Below are positions 12,872 through 26,110 of a stretch of 64,000 bases of DNA, piece by piece. The notes beneath the pieces are model-generated. The model was not told the origin of the DNA, searched no databases, and saw only the letters and a program-made list of their open reading frames with translations. A program made the translations under genes and the position numbers. Positions within the stretch are counted from its first letter, which is position 1, and the number at the start of each line of letters is the position of its first letter. The DNA comes from Stichopus chloronotus (lineage: Eukaryota; Echinodermata; Holothuroidea; Aspidochirotida; Stichopodidae). The stretch covers positions 3,814,565 through 3,878,564 of the forward strand of contig CM037840.1 of NCBI GenBank assembly GCA_021234535.1, written 5' to 3'.

Positions 12872-15800
12872 CTGTAAAATGAATGTTTGACCATCCCTGA
12901 CTTGTAGGTTCTTCAGGGCAGCAACCACATAGGATGGCAGCCAAAAGGGTGCTAGATGCAGGCTACTGACATGGGTTATGTTGTGGACCTGTAGTTATTT
13001 AGTTTTTGATGAACTAATTTTAAACACTTTTCCATGAGAGCATGACATTCAAGGCTGACAGAATGCCTTGAGTTTGTGGAAAATCCATGACCAAGTGTGT
13101 GTTGTACTATACTCTTAGAGAAACATGCAAGCATCTCATCCCCCACCCACAATTTAACCATCAATTAAACATCTAGCTGAGTGAACTCTCTTAGACCTGT
13201 ATGATGACGCCAAAGTCTACGCATGGCTGACGTTTCCAAAAGTGTGGTACAGTTCAATGCAATTCATGTCAGCAAACTAGGTTGTACAATAACATTGCAA
13301 CAAGTTTTTATTTACAAAAGGATTGCACATACGGGTGTGTATATGATGTGTTGTCATCCAGACGGACACTTGAAATCATCCAATGGTACATAAACGGACA
13401 TTGTTTGTCTTTCGTGGGTGTTTGTCTTCCTGTCATCAAGTGAGCCAAGTCCCTGACTCTGGAGAATGTACAGGACTCATGATAAATGTGGTAAGAGTAC
13501 ATACTGTAATAACTTTCTTGAGCAGCTGTTAGACCAGCCTGCACCTTCAATGGTTGTATACTACTTTACAATTTCACAACATGAAAAAAGGGCCACGGTA
13601 TTGATATCAGAATTAGCACTTCTGTCTTTAAACCAAATTTTGCACAGATCTGCCTGACATGCATGTTCAAACTGGAGGGGTTACAGTAACAGGTGGTTAC
13701 AACAGATGCACAGTAGATCTGCTAAGTACAGTGCATGTTCTGGGTGCAAAATAAAGTGCAGTTACTACAATACTTTGAACAGAAAACACTGCAGCCAAAC
13801 CTGAAAAAAAGTAACAATCAAAAAATGAACTTTAGCTTCACCTTTGTGAGGAAAACACACACTTATCAATGCTACTGTAGGGATGTTATATTTTTAACAT
13901 AGCTGATGCAAATATTCGAGGATCTAACACTTGATGCTCCAGTCCATGCATGTTCCAGTTTAAATACGGACTCAAGTACGGCCATCTGCATTGCAGCAAA
14001 ATAAAACACTCTGACATCGTCGTCAATGGCAACAGTTTGACATGACCTTACGACATGGACTGTAGGTCCGGCTAGCCATCACAATCCTGCATGAGGGCAA
14101 CTTTTCCTCAACGGGCGACACCCCCCCCCCCCCCCCCCAGCAGGGCAAACAACTTTACCAGGGCCAGCTGGATCTAGTAAATCCAAGTTAAACACACAGA
14201 ATTGACACGATCCCATGTAAGTAACATGTAAGTTTCCAACCAGTTATTAAATGAGCTGATTAATAGGAATCTATAGAGGTAGGCCTATCTATCACTGAAC
14301 AAACAAAAAATGTGCCCACAGTATGTTGCATTTAGGTATCTTGCTGTGTTACATGCAAAAATAATTTGCACATTGAATGTACAGTAAGGCAAGAACTATG
14401 ATAAAATCCTGAGTTCAGTAAATGTACAAATCAAGACATTGGTCAAAAAGCTGAATACTGTAAATGCCACTTATGCCGGTTCCCACATGCATGCACAGTA
14501 TACTCCTGGAGCAAAAGTTCAGCCCACAGTGAGCTACTCCATATACATTAAAGGGGGAAATCAGGGTTGACTGAGAAAATTCACCTTCAGTTGATTTTTC
14601 TTTCTAAACTGATTGTTCACCGAAATATAGAGATGTTGCGGAGGTGTTTGAACTTTGAAGGTAGAAGAAACGGTAATTATTGCGTTAATTACTATTGAAT
14701 GAGAACTCTTAATATTTGTTGGATGCAAAAAATAAATGTTCATGCACAAGACAAGACAGCCTCCTCTAAAAGGTGACCAATCACAGCATAAGACTGAGAT
14801 GACGTGATATGAATAAACATTTTCGAATGTTTACGGTTCCCATGCCATTCGTGCATTGTGCAATGTTTAGTAAACGAGAATTTAGCACAGTTGATGATAC
14901 ATACAGCACACGTAGGCTTCATACATATGAAACCGTGCAGCCACACCTCCTCATACCTTGAAAAGGCATTAGTATTGAATATTCATATTTAATTCGATGA
15001 ATATGGATGTTACAGACTTTCGGAGTTCTTCACCGATTTTTTTGCGAATTTTTCCGGTGGGGAATTGTAGAAAGTTGGCACTCAGAGTCTCTGACACAGT
15101 GTGTTCACACAGTGGTTGTGTCACTTTTCACTTTATGACGGAATCAGGCAGTAATTTTGAATTCAAGTAATAAAATGAAATTTGGGTGCTCAGGTTACCC
15201 ATGAAAACACTAAAGTTAGAGTTAATATTTCTTCTTTTTTTTTTCTAATTTCTGGGACACTTTCTGACTGACTTTTCCATTGCGAGATCATTTTCTCTGG
15301 ATATATGCTAGTACCTATTTGGAATCTGAAGACAGTGCAAAAACTTATGCACCAACACTACCTATCCTAAAATGTCTTGAAGTGGAATAACAATGAACTA
15401 CACCAGAAAAACAACACCAGATTCTATGTAAAGCACAGTACTCTGAATAGTGTGACTAAAGCCTTTACTACATAAAAGCCAGCCTTCCTTTATTGAGCTG
15501 CACCAAACGTATAGTAGCACCCCACAGGTAAAGCAAATGCACACTATACATGTATGTTGAGTCCCTGAAAATGCAGTAGTTCTGCACTTAAAATGTTGTC
15601 AAGCAAAAGGACTGGTCAGAAAAGAATTTCATCAAATTTTACACTCAGGACAGAAAAATGAAAATGTTATTACTTTTTCTTCTAGGATCACATATATGCT
15701 AAACGCAATGACTCAGAGAGCGTCCAGTCAGTGCCATTTAACCCGCTCAGCCTCCATTCAGGGTAGCACCCTTGGACAAATGGAAATGTGTGCACTTCAG

Positions 15801-17847
15801 TAAATATTCAACATGTCATTCCGATTAACTGCCACCTATTACTCACCTCTTTGTGACTGCACTGAATACACAATAAAAGGACCACTAAGTCAACACTGAA
15901 TACAGTAAGCGCTTACTACTGTTGTATATGATATGTCTAGTCCATGCATACTGCACCCACAGCAACAGCAGCGAGATCTGCAGTTAGGTTTTAAGTGTAG
16001 TACGTACATAATGATAGCATCAACTGCTACATGAATGGAAATGACAGCAAATGCCCTTTCACTCTAGCCATCATTTGGCATGATGCAATAAATAGTTGCT
16101 TTTCCTTTCACACTGAAGGCGGACGTGCCACGGCTTTTCTCTTGTCCTGTTAATCATAACTTTATGGAGGGCAACAATTGGCCACAAGAGAAACATCAGC
16201 CAGACAAGCAAAAGGCCTACAAGTTAAAATTTATTCAACTCCATTTTATTGTACCGCATCACATCGTATACGTTGTATCGCAGCTGGTGTGAAAAGGACT
16301 AAGAAATAATTTCAAACTTGAATCTAGTGCATCATGATCATGCTACATCTAGCATGAAAGGGAGTTTGGAAAGTTGAGCAATTTTTATCATTGACAAAAC
16401 CTGAATACTGCAGTAATAGACTCAAAGCTTGTACATAATGAGTCATACCAATCAATAAGCAACATACTGTAATGTCTGAAAACTCAGAAGATAAAGCGCC
16501 AGGCTAAAAGAGGAGTAATTAAATGGGATACATGACAAATTTGTCTAGACTGGGGGGATAGTTACATATGGCACATGTAAACTGGAATATACAGTATAGC
16601 TGTCAACACAACAAAGCGAAAATGGTATACTCCAACACTTGATACCCTGACCTGAAGGTAGTATAAATCAAATTTATAATTTGTGAAAATTCTTGTGGTT
16701 TTGAATTATTTTACATCCAAACACCATGTAGATTCTACTGAAAGATTTACATGTTTTAAAGAAAGTGGTACAGCATGGCCCACTGAGTGAGTTAAGTCCC
16801 AAATTTGCTGGCAGATTTGATACATATATAATAAATGAAAAGTTCACATTCAAACAATTAACAAATCTTATAAAGTTTTGTCTGTTAGGATATCACTACT
16901 CCCTATCTAGACCATAGCTGTTAAATACCAGCAAGCAGGCAAAGAAAATGGAAGTCTGCCGATGCTCCAAAAGCTGGTGCTCAATGCCCCCCCCCCCCTT
17001 TTTTTAGCAGAAGAAACTCACTCTTGTTCGAAATTGGATGTCCCTTTAGAAAAATTCAATTTCAAAATCATGAACTTGGTTAACTTAACAAGTTCCTAGA
17101 GGACTATCTCACAATAACAAAGCTAGGGCCACCTAAGTCTATTATCTCGATATAATGTTATGTCCTTCTCCGAACAAAACTTTACAACTGTTCATTACAT
17201 TTAACTTCACAATTATTTGCAAAAATGATCAAAGAAACATAACGTCCAATGGTAGAAAAAAAATCGCATGTGTTTTCCTTATTTACAGGATGCAAATCTA
17301 TTAACAAAAAAATTCTCTCTTTCTGTACTTGTTGTACTCTACACAACAAGCAAAACATTTGCCTACCCCCTCCAAAATAATAGTAGCTACCAAAGCCTTT
17401 CAATGGCTTTTTAATTCTAACCCTACAGCTTGTAGTAACGTTAATAGTTGTAAGTTTGAGGAAAATGATGTAATTTCTTTTAACGCACGATTACGGCATT
17501 GATACGCTGCTGGTGGACATGATTCATGCAACTTCTTACTAGCCCTAAATTTCCGTACACTGTTTGATTTGACGAGAAAATGGCATAAACAAAGGCCTCT
17601 GAGTTCGGTAGGCGAAACGATGAGTTTATCTCAGATGAAATCAGCAGTACAAGCTGCAATGGTGAATAGCTAATGAGGAAACCCCACAAGGGAATCCCGA
17701 AGACAAGTACAGGATTCCTTAGGATTCCCTATCAACAAGTACCTTTTCATGTTGTTACCATCGTAAAAACAGTGAATACACGTTTCCATTATTCCTTCTC
17801 CTAGATATATACATGGTATGGAAAATGGGTTCTGCTGTTGTACTTAC
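12872..17847. other. Probable large intron; no confident exon
   Basis: AT-rich, with an 18-nt poly(C) at 14121-14138, a C run near 16987 and frequent TACAGTA/TACTGTA words. A few splice-bounded micro-exon candidates were seen and rejected. Confidence 0.35.
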
Positions 17848-17887
17848 GTTTCAATGGTTTTGGATTCGACTGTTTTTGACGTGGCAT
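17848..17887 (-). CDS. Candidate first coding exon with RKQ-type N-terminus
   Basis: ATG followed by MPRQKQSNPKPLK and one extra base, then a consensus donor GTAAGT. The start resembles the short N-terminal motif (M-S/P-R-R-K-Q-x-x-P) encoded by a small first exon in several NuRD-recruiting zinc-finger regulators such as the FOG and SALL families. The second Arg is Gln here. No zinc-finger exon is visible downstream, so membership in those families is not supported. It sits at the edge of a CpG-richer stretch and could begin the left-hand gene. Confidence 0.4.
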
Positions 17888-18300
17888 GGCTGACTAGAAA
17901 CCACCGAAAAGCCCTCCAAGCGGAGCAGGGAAATCCCACAGTGTTCGTTAAATTTCGAACGCACGGAGTGCTGACAGTCATCACAAATGCGAGATTACAT
18001 TACGAAATATCCATGATAACCACTTTTTTGGGCCTTCTGCGGCGACAGTATCCTCGAATCTTTGGAAATTCCTCGCTTCGTCGTGGAGTTCACCGAGGGT
18101 GTTTGCCTGTTTAGTCAGCCTTCTGCATGCTGATGTTGCGTGCAGCCAGGACGCAGTAGGCTGTGTTTGTCATAATACCGTGCCACTGTATAGAAAACGC
18201 TGCTCGTATCATTGTGTCCGATCTGTCTGTGACGATGACGTCACCTTGTGCTGAATAAACATTATGTGTACTTTTTGACGGAAGTGGGGTTGCCATGACG
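17888..18300 (-). promoter_or_regulatory. CpG-richer stretch upstream of the candidate first exon
   Basis: Base composition shifts from the AT-rich interior to a stretch with many CpGs (for example CGAACGCACG, GCGGCGAC, GACGATGACG). It lies upstream of the candidate minus-strand ATG at 17887, as expected for a promoter. No TATA box was recognised. Confidence 0.35.
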
Positions 18301-21300
18301 AATTCTTTTCAGTTTGGTATATGGATTAACCCGGGATTTCTCTCCGAGGAGGGGAATACAATGGATCTTCGTGGTAAACACTTCCTGGGGATAACACTAG
18401 ACGATGTTTGTCGTACAATGGAAGATCAGAAGTCTTGAGTATAACGGTGCTAATTAGTTTTCAATGGCAACATCGAAAGCCGTTTATTTTCAGACAAACA
18501 TATCTCCATTAATTACGTGAGGTCGTTGGATTCAAACTGACTAGGAGCGACCTACATTGAAGGAATTCTCGCTCACGTGCGTAGGCTAGATTTCAGCCTC
18601 AGTTGAGGTGGGGGGGGGGGGGGTTCTGATATGTGAACAGGTACCTGATCGCTCTCTTGGGGGTGGGTCTTAAGGGAAAGATCAAGAGTCTTTTCTTTTT
18701 TCTTTTTTTTTTGGTCGTTAGATACATTCTTAGATAATGATTTTAATTTTTCTTCTTGCTCAGTGAGATATTTTAATTCTCAGACCTTACATACACATAG
18801 AAGTCAGAATGACAAAGTGGCATGTCGATGCAAATTATTGATAATACTGCTAGGCGCCTTTAAAACCCAACCCATTACCCTTTTTGCGCAAGCGCAATGA
18901 TTCGAGCAAGTAATTGTGGGACGCAAGTGAGGTTAACCACGCTAGCCATACATGGCATGAAAATAGACACACTTTTAGACTGATTTCAATTTTACTGATT
19001 TTAGACGAAAAAGGCCGTTTACGTGCCGTTCAAGACACAGAACTGCAGATGCGAACGCTCTGTATACTAGCAGTCGGTCTACGAAAGGAGGATATGAACA
19101 TATTCTAATATAAACTCAAGTTTTTGGCATGCGTTGAGGGTGCGAGAGCTTGTTTGTTTATATTCAGAGTTTGAGGATCATGTGAGCGTGCGCAGTTGAG
19201 ATTGCGAAAAGTCAACAGGAAGAATTGAGCCCTGGGAATATGTCTATGAAAATGGAGCAGAAGTGTTTGACAAAAATCTTCCCAAAGTTTCATTCAGAAG
19301 TATTGTTTCCTAAATTTATATCCAAGTTGCGTGCTACCCATATTTGCCTAAGTTGAATGCAAGCCCACTTGAGTAAGTCGAATTATGGTGTCACATAACC
19401 ACTGATAGAGCAGAAAGTTTAAAGTATTTCTTTGTTTTCTTTACACCCATTATTTCTATAAATCCGCACACATTTGTACACATTCTGTGTTGAATAACTG
19501 AGGTGTATCATGCAATAATCAAACCACTCAGTATTAAAACATATTGACAATGACATAAAAAGAAACAAAAGCTTTTCAGTCACATGTGGTCAGGTTTTGT
19601 CATCATAATTTCAAAATGGCAGCTTCCCTATTAACTTTGAGGAGCATTCAGATTGCAATATCTTGGAAAGTAAACAACATATTTAAATGAAGTTTGGTGA
19701 TGGTATTGACCAAATGTTAGTCTCTCTTTTAACATTTGTCAAAAGCACTGACTTAAGTCTCCTTTAACTGTTCCTTGTCTCACAGCAAAACAAAAATTGT
19801 GAGGATCCAAGATGGCCACCATCCGGGGCAATGCAATCACACCTTGAAAAGTTGGTTAATAAATAAAAAGCGGCGCAATCGGAAAAGCCAAGATTGTGGC
19901 CCTCTGAACGTGTTTTGATGTTAGAATTGTCTTGCGATTGGCATTTTGCCTCCATCGCAGGTAGAATGGGAATGTTAAATCATGTCAATCGGTAATAGGC
20001 TATGTGTGTTTTGAAATACAAACTTAGAAGGTATAGTAGTGATTGATTCTCTTTTAATTATAATTTTAATCTTCATGAGGATTTGTTTCTTATTTTGAGA
20101 TTAAATGGGAGCACGAGGGGAAAGGACGGCTGGGGGGGGGGGGTCAACCCTATCCTACGTACTTGTGATAATTATAATAATGCTCTAATAATGCAGAGGT
20201 CGGAGAAACGAACCGGGGAGATGTAGTATAGTGAGTTAAATGATATAAAGAAGCGAACATGGGTGATGTAGTATAGTAAGTTAGATTATATAAATAATTG
20301 ATTAGACGAAACTTTTATTAAATCTTGTGACGTCTGCAAACATTTAGCATCTAGATTCCTTTGAAGTTCTGAGTAGGCCTGTCTATATCGTCACACATGA
20401 AGCTGTAGAAATGTAAAGTCTATTAATTATTATTATCATTATTATTATTCAGAATGAATAATGTTATAAGTATATTTATCGACGATTCATATTGGAACCA
20501 GTATTTCTACATTTCATATGACATCTCGAAATGTTCCCTCGCGTGTCTGGAATTCATGCATGCAGTGACCATTTCCCGAAACATGTTTACATCATAGTTA
20601 TATTTCTCATTTCTCCAGGTTTTTTTTTTTTCCAGGTATTTGTATTTCAGTTTCTATTTCACAAAATTGAAACTCAATTATAGCATTCAGTTCTATAGAC
20701 ATTGCTCGCCCCATATTGCTCCATTTCAAAGACATTCATTGGCAGATCCAGCTTTAGGACCTTTGTTTGGGAGGAACCGAATTGGCGGTACAGTGATATG
20801 GAGGAGGGGTCGTAGAAGGAGTATCCTCTTCTATAAATGAACGCCCTCAGACAGTGGCGGAGTGGCTGCATCTTATAATCTTGCCTGTGGGCCGGGCGGG
20901 GGGGGGGGGGGGTTCCAAGTGGTACCCATATGCCATCTGGAATTGGAAGGCCATGACGGAGGGTCACCATCTGTTGTACCCGAATATTTTTGGATAAAAA
21001 TACCCAGACAAAGATAATTGCAGATATTTGAAATATAGAATTTGATATATCTGAAATGCATTTAGATCAGCAAAGAAAACAAGGGTGAACAAGTGATGGG
21101 TGAAAATCGAAATTTCTGCAGGTTAAGAAAAACCTTATAATGAAATAACTCAAGTATGAAATAAACAAATGGCAGTGCCACTAAATATCACATTTTCAAA
21201 GGTAAGCTTATTCTACTACGGCTCTTTATCCACATGTGTTGATTTGCACCAACATGCAGTAACTGAACTTACTCACATAGGGAACAGCAAAGTTTGTTGC

Positions 21301-24300
21301 GTGTATACGTGTGTAATATAATATTATCAGTACATTGCGTATCCCCTTGAATAAGGGGTTTCATGGTTAGTAACTTTTGTTTTCACGGACCGAATTAAAA
21401 CCGGAAGTTCAGAATGCCTCTTGCTGAGGCGATCTTAACTTTAGATAAAGGGACTTCTGAACCGCAACAATTACCAATGCGCTATCAAAGAGTGTGTCAA
21501 TGGCCTCGAGTTGCTCAGGTTATAGCCAGACTCCGAGGTTGCGTACGTATGTTTCGTTAGAACCGCCTTGGTTACTTTGACAAACCGTTGGGTAAAACAA
21601 TACGCAAATTGGTTAAAGACTACCCGTTTTGGGTAGCGTTTAATCTAAGAGCAACTTTTGATCAACATGGGTATTATTTTCTTTAACCAACAGTTTGTGA
21701 TGAGACATAAGTATAACCAACATGGAAAAAAAAAAGTTTATAAACATTTTTAGAGGAAGGGGAGGGGGACAGGAAGGAAAATGAGGCGTTTTCAGTGGCA
21801 CATGCGACATAAAAAGTTAAAAATCATTTTTGCATCGAAAACAGAATGGTGAAGCCCCTTATCCTTTTCCGTGTTGCATATAATGGATCACATGCGTAGT
21901 GCACCATGTATAGCACAACCACAAGACAACATAGAATGATGCCAATGAGGGCGAATCTAGTGAATTAGGGCTATGTAATTGGTTACTCGGGGACATTCCA
22001 GGACCCTTGGTCAACATACCTGAGGAATCCTGTCACGATTAGAGGGAAAGAAAAAAAAATCATGAGTAGGTTCCAAACAAGCAATTGATTGAGGTAACAA
22101 TGACCCCACTGCAAAGTTCAAATTAGCCCAAACTAGGTTGTCCCCTGGTGTCTGTTTGTGTGCACGGGTGTAGGGGTGGTTGTAAATCTAACCTTAGGAT
22201 GGTGACCCAGGGGGCAGATCCAAGAGTTTTGTCTGGGTGTGAACTAGATTCACGCATTTAGGGAGAGTGGCTACACTGTCTTTCACCCAGAGGATTTACA
22301 TAAAAAATAGTGTTGTCATGTGGTGCACGAGTTTGTATACCAAAACCGTGACGAGCGGAGCAAAAGTGAGATGTCGTTGATATAATATTAAAGGCACATT
22401 TGATAATTTTAGGAATTTGTGACAGCATTCCCCCCTCACCGATTCGCCACTGCGACCAGGTTATGACGTCATCCGGTGTATATAAATTTTTGGCTTTAAA
22501 TTTCCCCCTCCCCAAATGACTTCCCGTGTGTTCTTAGCTGCGTGTACCCAGCCTTCAAATTGAAATAGTTATCTCATCCAGGGGCTGGGGGTACAGGAAG
22601 GGGGGTACGTTGGGGAGGTGTTGACGATGGCCTGTGGTTGAGTTATGGCCGTCCAGGGAGAGGGGTCTATGGGGAGAGGTGTCACCCTCCAGAATCTTCT
22701 GCAGGTAAACCGGGAATACTCAAGGAGAACATTTTCAAACGATGTTAAAGTCCACTGCTTGCTTTTTGCTTGTTTTTTTTTTTTTTTGTACATGAGCGAT
22801 GTGTCGTCCTTCAGTAACAGTAAGAGGAACTTCAACAGTGTTATACTACATGGCAGTAGCTCAGGGTAGGACTTCCCTTGAAACGAGTAGAAATCCAAAA
22901 TAATCAATTTCGGATCTGCAATCTTTTTTTCTTTTTCTTTTCAGGTCTTTTTCTTTTCACTCTCCATTTTCTCTTTTTTTTTTTTCTTTCTCCGCACTCT
23001 CTATTTTCTTTTTCTCTTTTCTCAAAGCCACTACATGCTCTTCTTTCCGACGATTTGTTTACCTTTCCTCCAGAAACTTGACTGGTCACAAATACGTTTG
23101 TGCTTCCTAGCATATATCTTCATGACACTTATGGTCACGATGACACGATGACTGATACAACGCGACACGCCCCCTTTTGGTTTGACGAATCCTTACTCGA
23201 TTTTGCCTACTCATCATACCTACCCAGTGTAAGTATGACTGTTCCACTGCGGTATTCTCTATTTTGCTTGTCAACGCTAGTGCGCGTGGATCCGCCTATG
23301 TGCACGCGAGACAGTCGCGATTAAACAGCCATTAGCCCGGCGAAGAAGGAAAAAAAAAAAAAAAATGTGCGTGGGTGTAGAAATGTCGACCATTAACCAC
23401 GAGGACTGTTAAGCAGCTTAACGCGAAATAATTGATTCCGTTCAGAACGGATGCCTAGCTACGACTGTCGAGTAAAGGTTGCCTATTTTAAATGATTCGG
23501 AAGAGAGAGGGTCGGGGCGGGGGGGGGGGGATAGACCGTGTCACGGTAATCTTGTCAGTCACTTCTTCAGTATCTTACACACTTTTGCATCACACTAGAA
23601 GGTAAAGCATCCTTTGGCAGGTTGTCCAACTTTGTCGTTTGTCAAAACAATAGTTCCGCGGTTAAAAGTACTCCAGTGATAACCAGTTGTATGTGACATG
23701 AACAGTTCACCTGCCCGAACTCAGACCTACCTAGCCAGCACAACGGACGTACATTCACCAGCTCTGATTGCAAAACCGACGCCCGCGATCTATCGCTTCG
23801 AATCTGACTCAATCTTGGGTACAGATTGTACGGTATTAAAATTTGTGTATCCCAACACAATCAATTTTAGTCAGTAGCACTCAACACCTTACTTCACTGG
23901 ATAAACATGATTTTTTAGCCAATCAGCAAATGTGGGCAAAGACTCATAAATGACCCTGAATCCTAGTTACGACAAATCTGCCGGTCTGTGTACGTTGTAC
24001 GTTGGAAAGGGCCAACACCGCCTTGCTTGGAAGGTTAAGGCCTACACATACACTGTTTCACCGACGTTGCGTGATCGCCCATTTCTTTTGTTTTGAAGGG
24101 CAAACTATGCAGTGGAGTCATATACTGTAGATCTAAAGCTTAGGATTTCATTTGAACACTGCCATAAGCTTACACTTTGTCACAATAGTATCTATGGATC
24201 ACGGTGTGAATGTCTTGTAAATAGGCCTTTGCTTAGGCCTGCGCCTGTGTTTTGCCTTTCAGTGTCTGGCACGTAAAAATCGGAATCCTAACATATAGGA

Positions 24301-24348
24301 TTTCGATGGCATGGCATGCCCGTGACGTCACATGAAATTCCTCTATAG
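18301..24348. other. Intergenic stretch, left part
   Basis: No exon chain on either strand. Contains poly-G runs (18610-18623, 20898-20912, 23519-23530), a 44-bp direct duplication at 20207-20295, and scattered GCAGATCCA- and GGCGNAGTGG-type transposon-end words. Confidence 0.4.
20207..20295. repeat. Two-copy ~44-bp direct tandem duplication
   Basis: Both units contain GATGTAGTATAGT-AGTTA followed by TATATAAA or ATATAAAG. The units are slightly diverged. Confidence 0.6.
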
Positions 24349-24711
24349 CAGCGGCTCTTAAACTTGGTAGATCGGCGGACCCCTTATCTGCATATTTTGT
24401 GAACTGCGGACCCCTTGGCTTTGCCCGGAAGCGTAGGTCTGGGAAAATTTTGTAACTACAAGTCTTTAAAACAGTTTATCAGATGATATTCTCATCGAAG
24501 CTCTTCTAGCTAATCTAAACTTCCCATAACTAAAAAATCAAATCTTTTATTCCCCGTGCTGTTCCTCAATATAATGGATACAGGACTGAAATGCTGAGGT
24601 TATCAATGTATTATTGGTATTATTTTCTCTTGAGGCTAAGACGTTCACGGACCCCCCGCGTAGTGGTCGCTGACCCCTGAGGGTCCGCGGACCCCAGTCT
24701 AAGAACCTCTG
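24349..24711. mobile_element. hAT-type non-autonomous transposon with 8-bp target duplication
   Basis: 363 bp flanked by CTCTATAG on both sides (24341-24348 and 24712-24719). Ends are CAGCGGCTCTTAAACT and the inverse of CAGAGGTTCTTAGACT. The GCGGACCCC / GGGGTCCGCGG interior is typical of hAT MITEs that begin CAGNGGTTCT. No transposase remains. Confidence 0.85.
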
Positions 24712-24727
24712 CTCTATAGGCTATTAA

Positions 24728-25259
24728 AAGAATGGTCCAGCCACAAATGTAGCTTTAATATATTAAAGAGAAAGCAAAGATGACCATTATAGTGAAACTT
24801 CTATTCAGTTCCCATGTGTGGTTCAAGAGATATGAGCACAGTTGAATTTGCCACATTTGTTACCGGAAGTTAACCTGAAGCAAGCAGGAGTGATGTCATC
24901 TACCCACATTGATAAAGCATCTTATGTTTTTCTTTAAAAGTTACACCAAATTTAACACATCAATATCTAGTACTATCATAATGTAAATATATGAGGGCTA
25001 TGAGAGTTTTGCAACATACACATAACCAGTACTTAAGCTGATCAACTGTTGATTTCAAGGTCAGAGTGATAAATTCAATAATAAAGAAAACAAAGAGGAG
25101 ATGATGTCACTCCTTTTTGCTTCAAGTCCACAACTGAAAGCAAAGTGGTAACTTCAACTGATAATATCTCGAGAACCATACTTTTTTAACTGAATGGAAA
25201 ATTCACCAGAATGGTTAGATTAACTGACTCTTAAACATATATGCGGCTGGACTATCCTT
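24728..25259. mobile_element. Palindromic MITE (GGATGGTCCAGCC family), copy 2
   Basis: Lies directly next to the hAT element and is bounded by TTAA on both sides (24724-24727, 25260-25263). Starts AAGAATGGTCCAGCC and ends GGCTGGACTATCCTT. Most of its length can fold back on itself. Shares order and wording with 10078-10622. The TTAA flanks are seen only at this copy, so superfamily is uncertain. Confidence 0.65.
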
Positions 25260-25759
25260 TTAATGCCAATACAGTCCGAGTTGAATATTTTTGCCTAAAG
25301 GAAATTCTGCCCGTGGATGCAACAGTTTTGAATCTTGTGAATGCAACCTCTTATGGAGAAATTTGACTGTATTGGTGGAATACAAGATACACGGGATGTC
25401 TCATATCGGCCTAGTTGTTTTTTTTGTTTTTTTTTTCAGATGGAGGTAAGAGGTTGGGGGGGGGGGGGGTGGCGACTATACTTAACTCCCATGTTATCGT
25501 CATGAATTTACCCTCCTCATGGTTGGACCTCTGCAATGACCCGCAAGTCGCCCGACTTTTTCAAACTAGCGACTTATCACCAGGGCTTCACAAGGTTAAC
25601 GGGAATTTGAAAAAAAAAAAAAAAAATGTCAACTTAACTCTTTTACAAAGAAAACTTAAAAGTCACGAATGCCACAGTATCCTATGGTTCTGGTTCCATG
25701 TTTATGTTATGGGGACACTGCCAATGCAACATTTGTTAAAGCTGGAACATGACTAGTAC

Positions 25760-26110
25760 TGAAAATCGGCTGGTCATACACCTTAAGTTTGTTCTTTATC
25801 AGCCTGTTTCAGGGAACAGAAAGTAGAGGAAAAGATCACATGTCACAAGATCAGAAAGAAAAGTGTGCGCTCATCATCCAGATATTTGAATATAAAAAAT
25901 TGTCTCGACAATTTTTGTTGGCCTTACAAAATGCGGACTCCACAAGAAAGCACAGCAGTCAATCAGCGTTACTTGAAATCAATGTTAATGGTTATGAATA
26001 TTTTTTATGCAAAAATGAGGCTCAAACATTTTTATTTTGTTTTTGTGGTGCAGGCCATGATATATTCCGCGGAATTATTTTCAACTCACATTCCACCTAA
26101 AAGTTCGATG
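25760..26110 (+). repeat. Interspersed repeat, copy 1 (pair with 43262-43650)
   Basis: Shares an ordered series of words with the reverse complement of the ECHDC3-intron copy: TTGTTCTTTRTCAG, AGTARRGGAAAAKATCACATGTCACAA, AAGAAAGCAYAGCAG and ATTACTTGAA. Moderately diverged. Confidence 0.6.

Noticed and set aside
15847..16508. Micro-exon candidates on the minus strand near 16508-16473, 16283-16255 and 15884-15847
   Set aside because: Splice sites are plausible, but lengths are 29-38 nt, and the first does not match the phase of the 17848 exon. Such short matches arise by chance.
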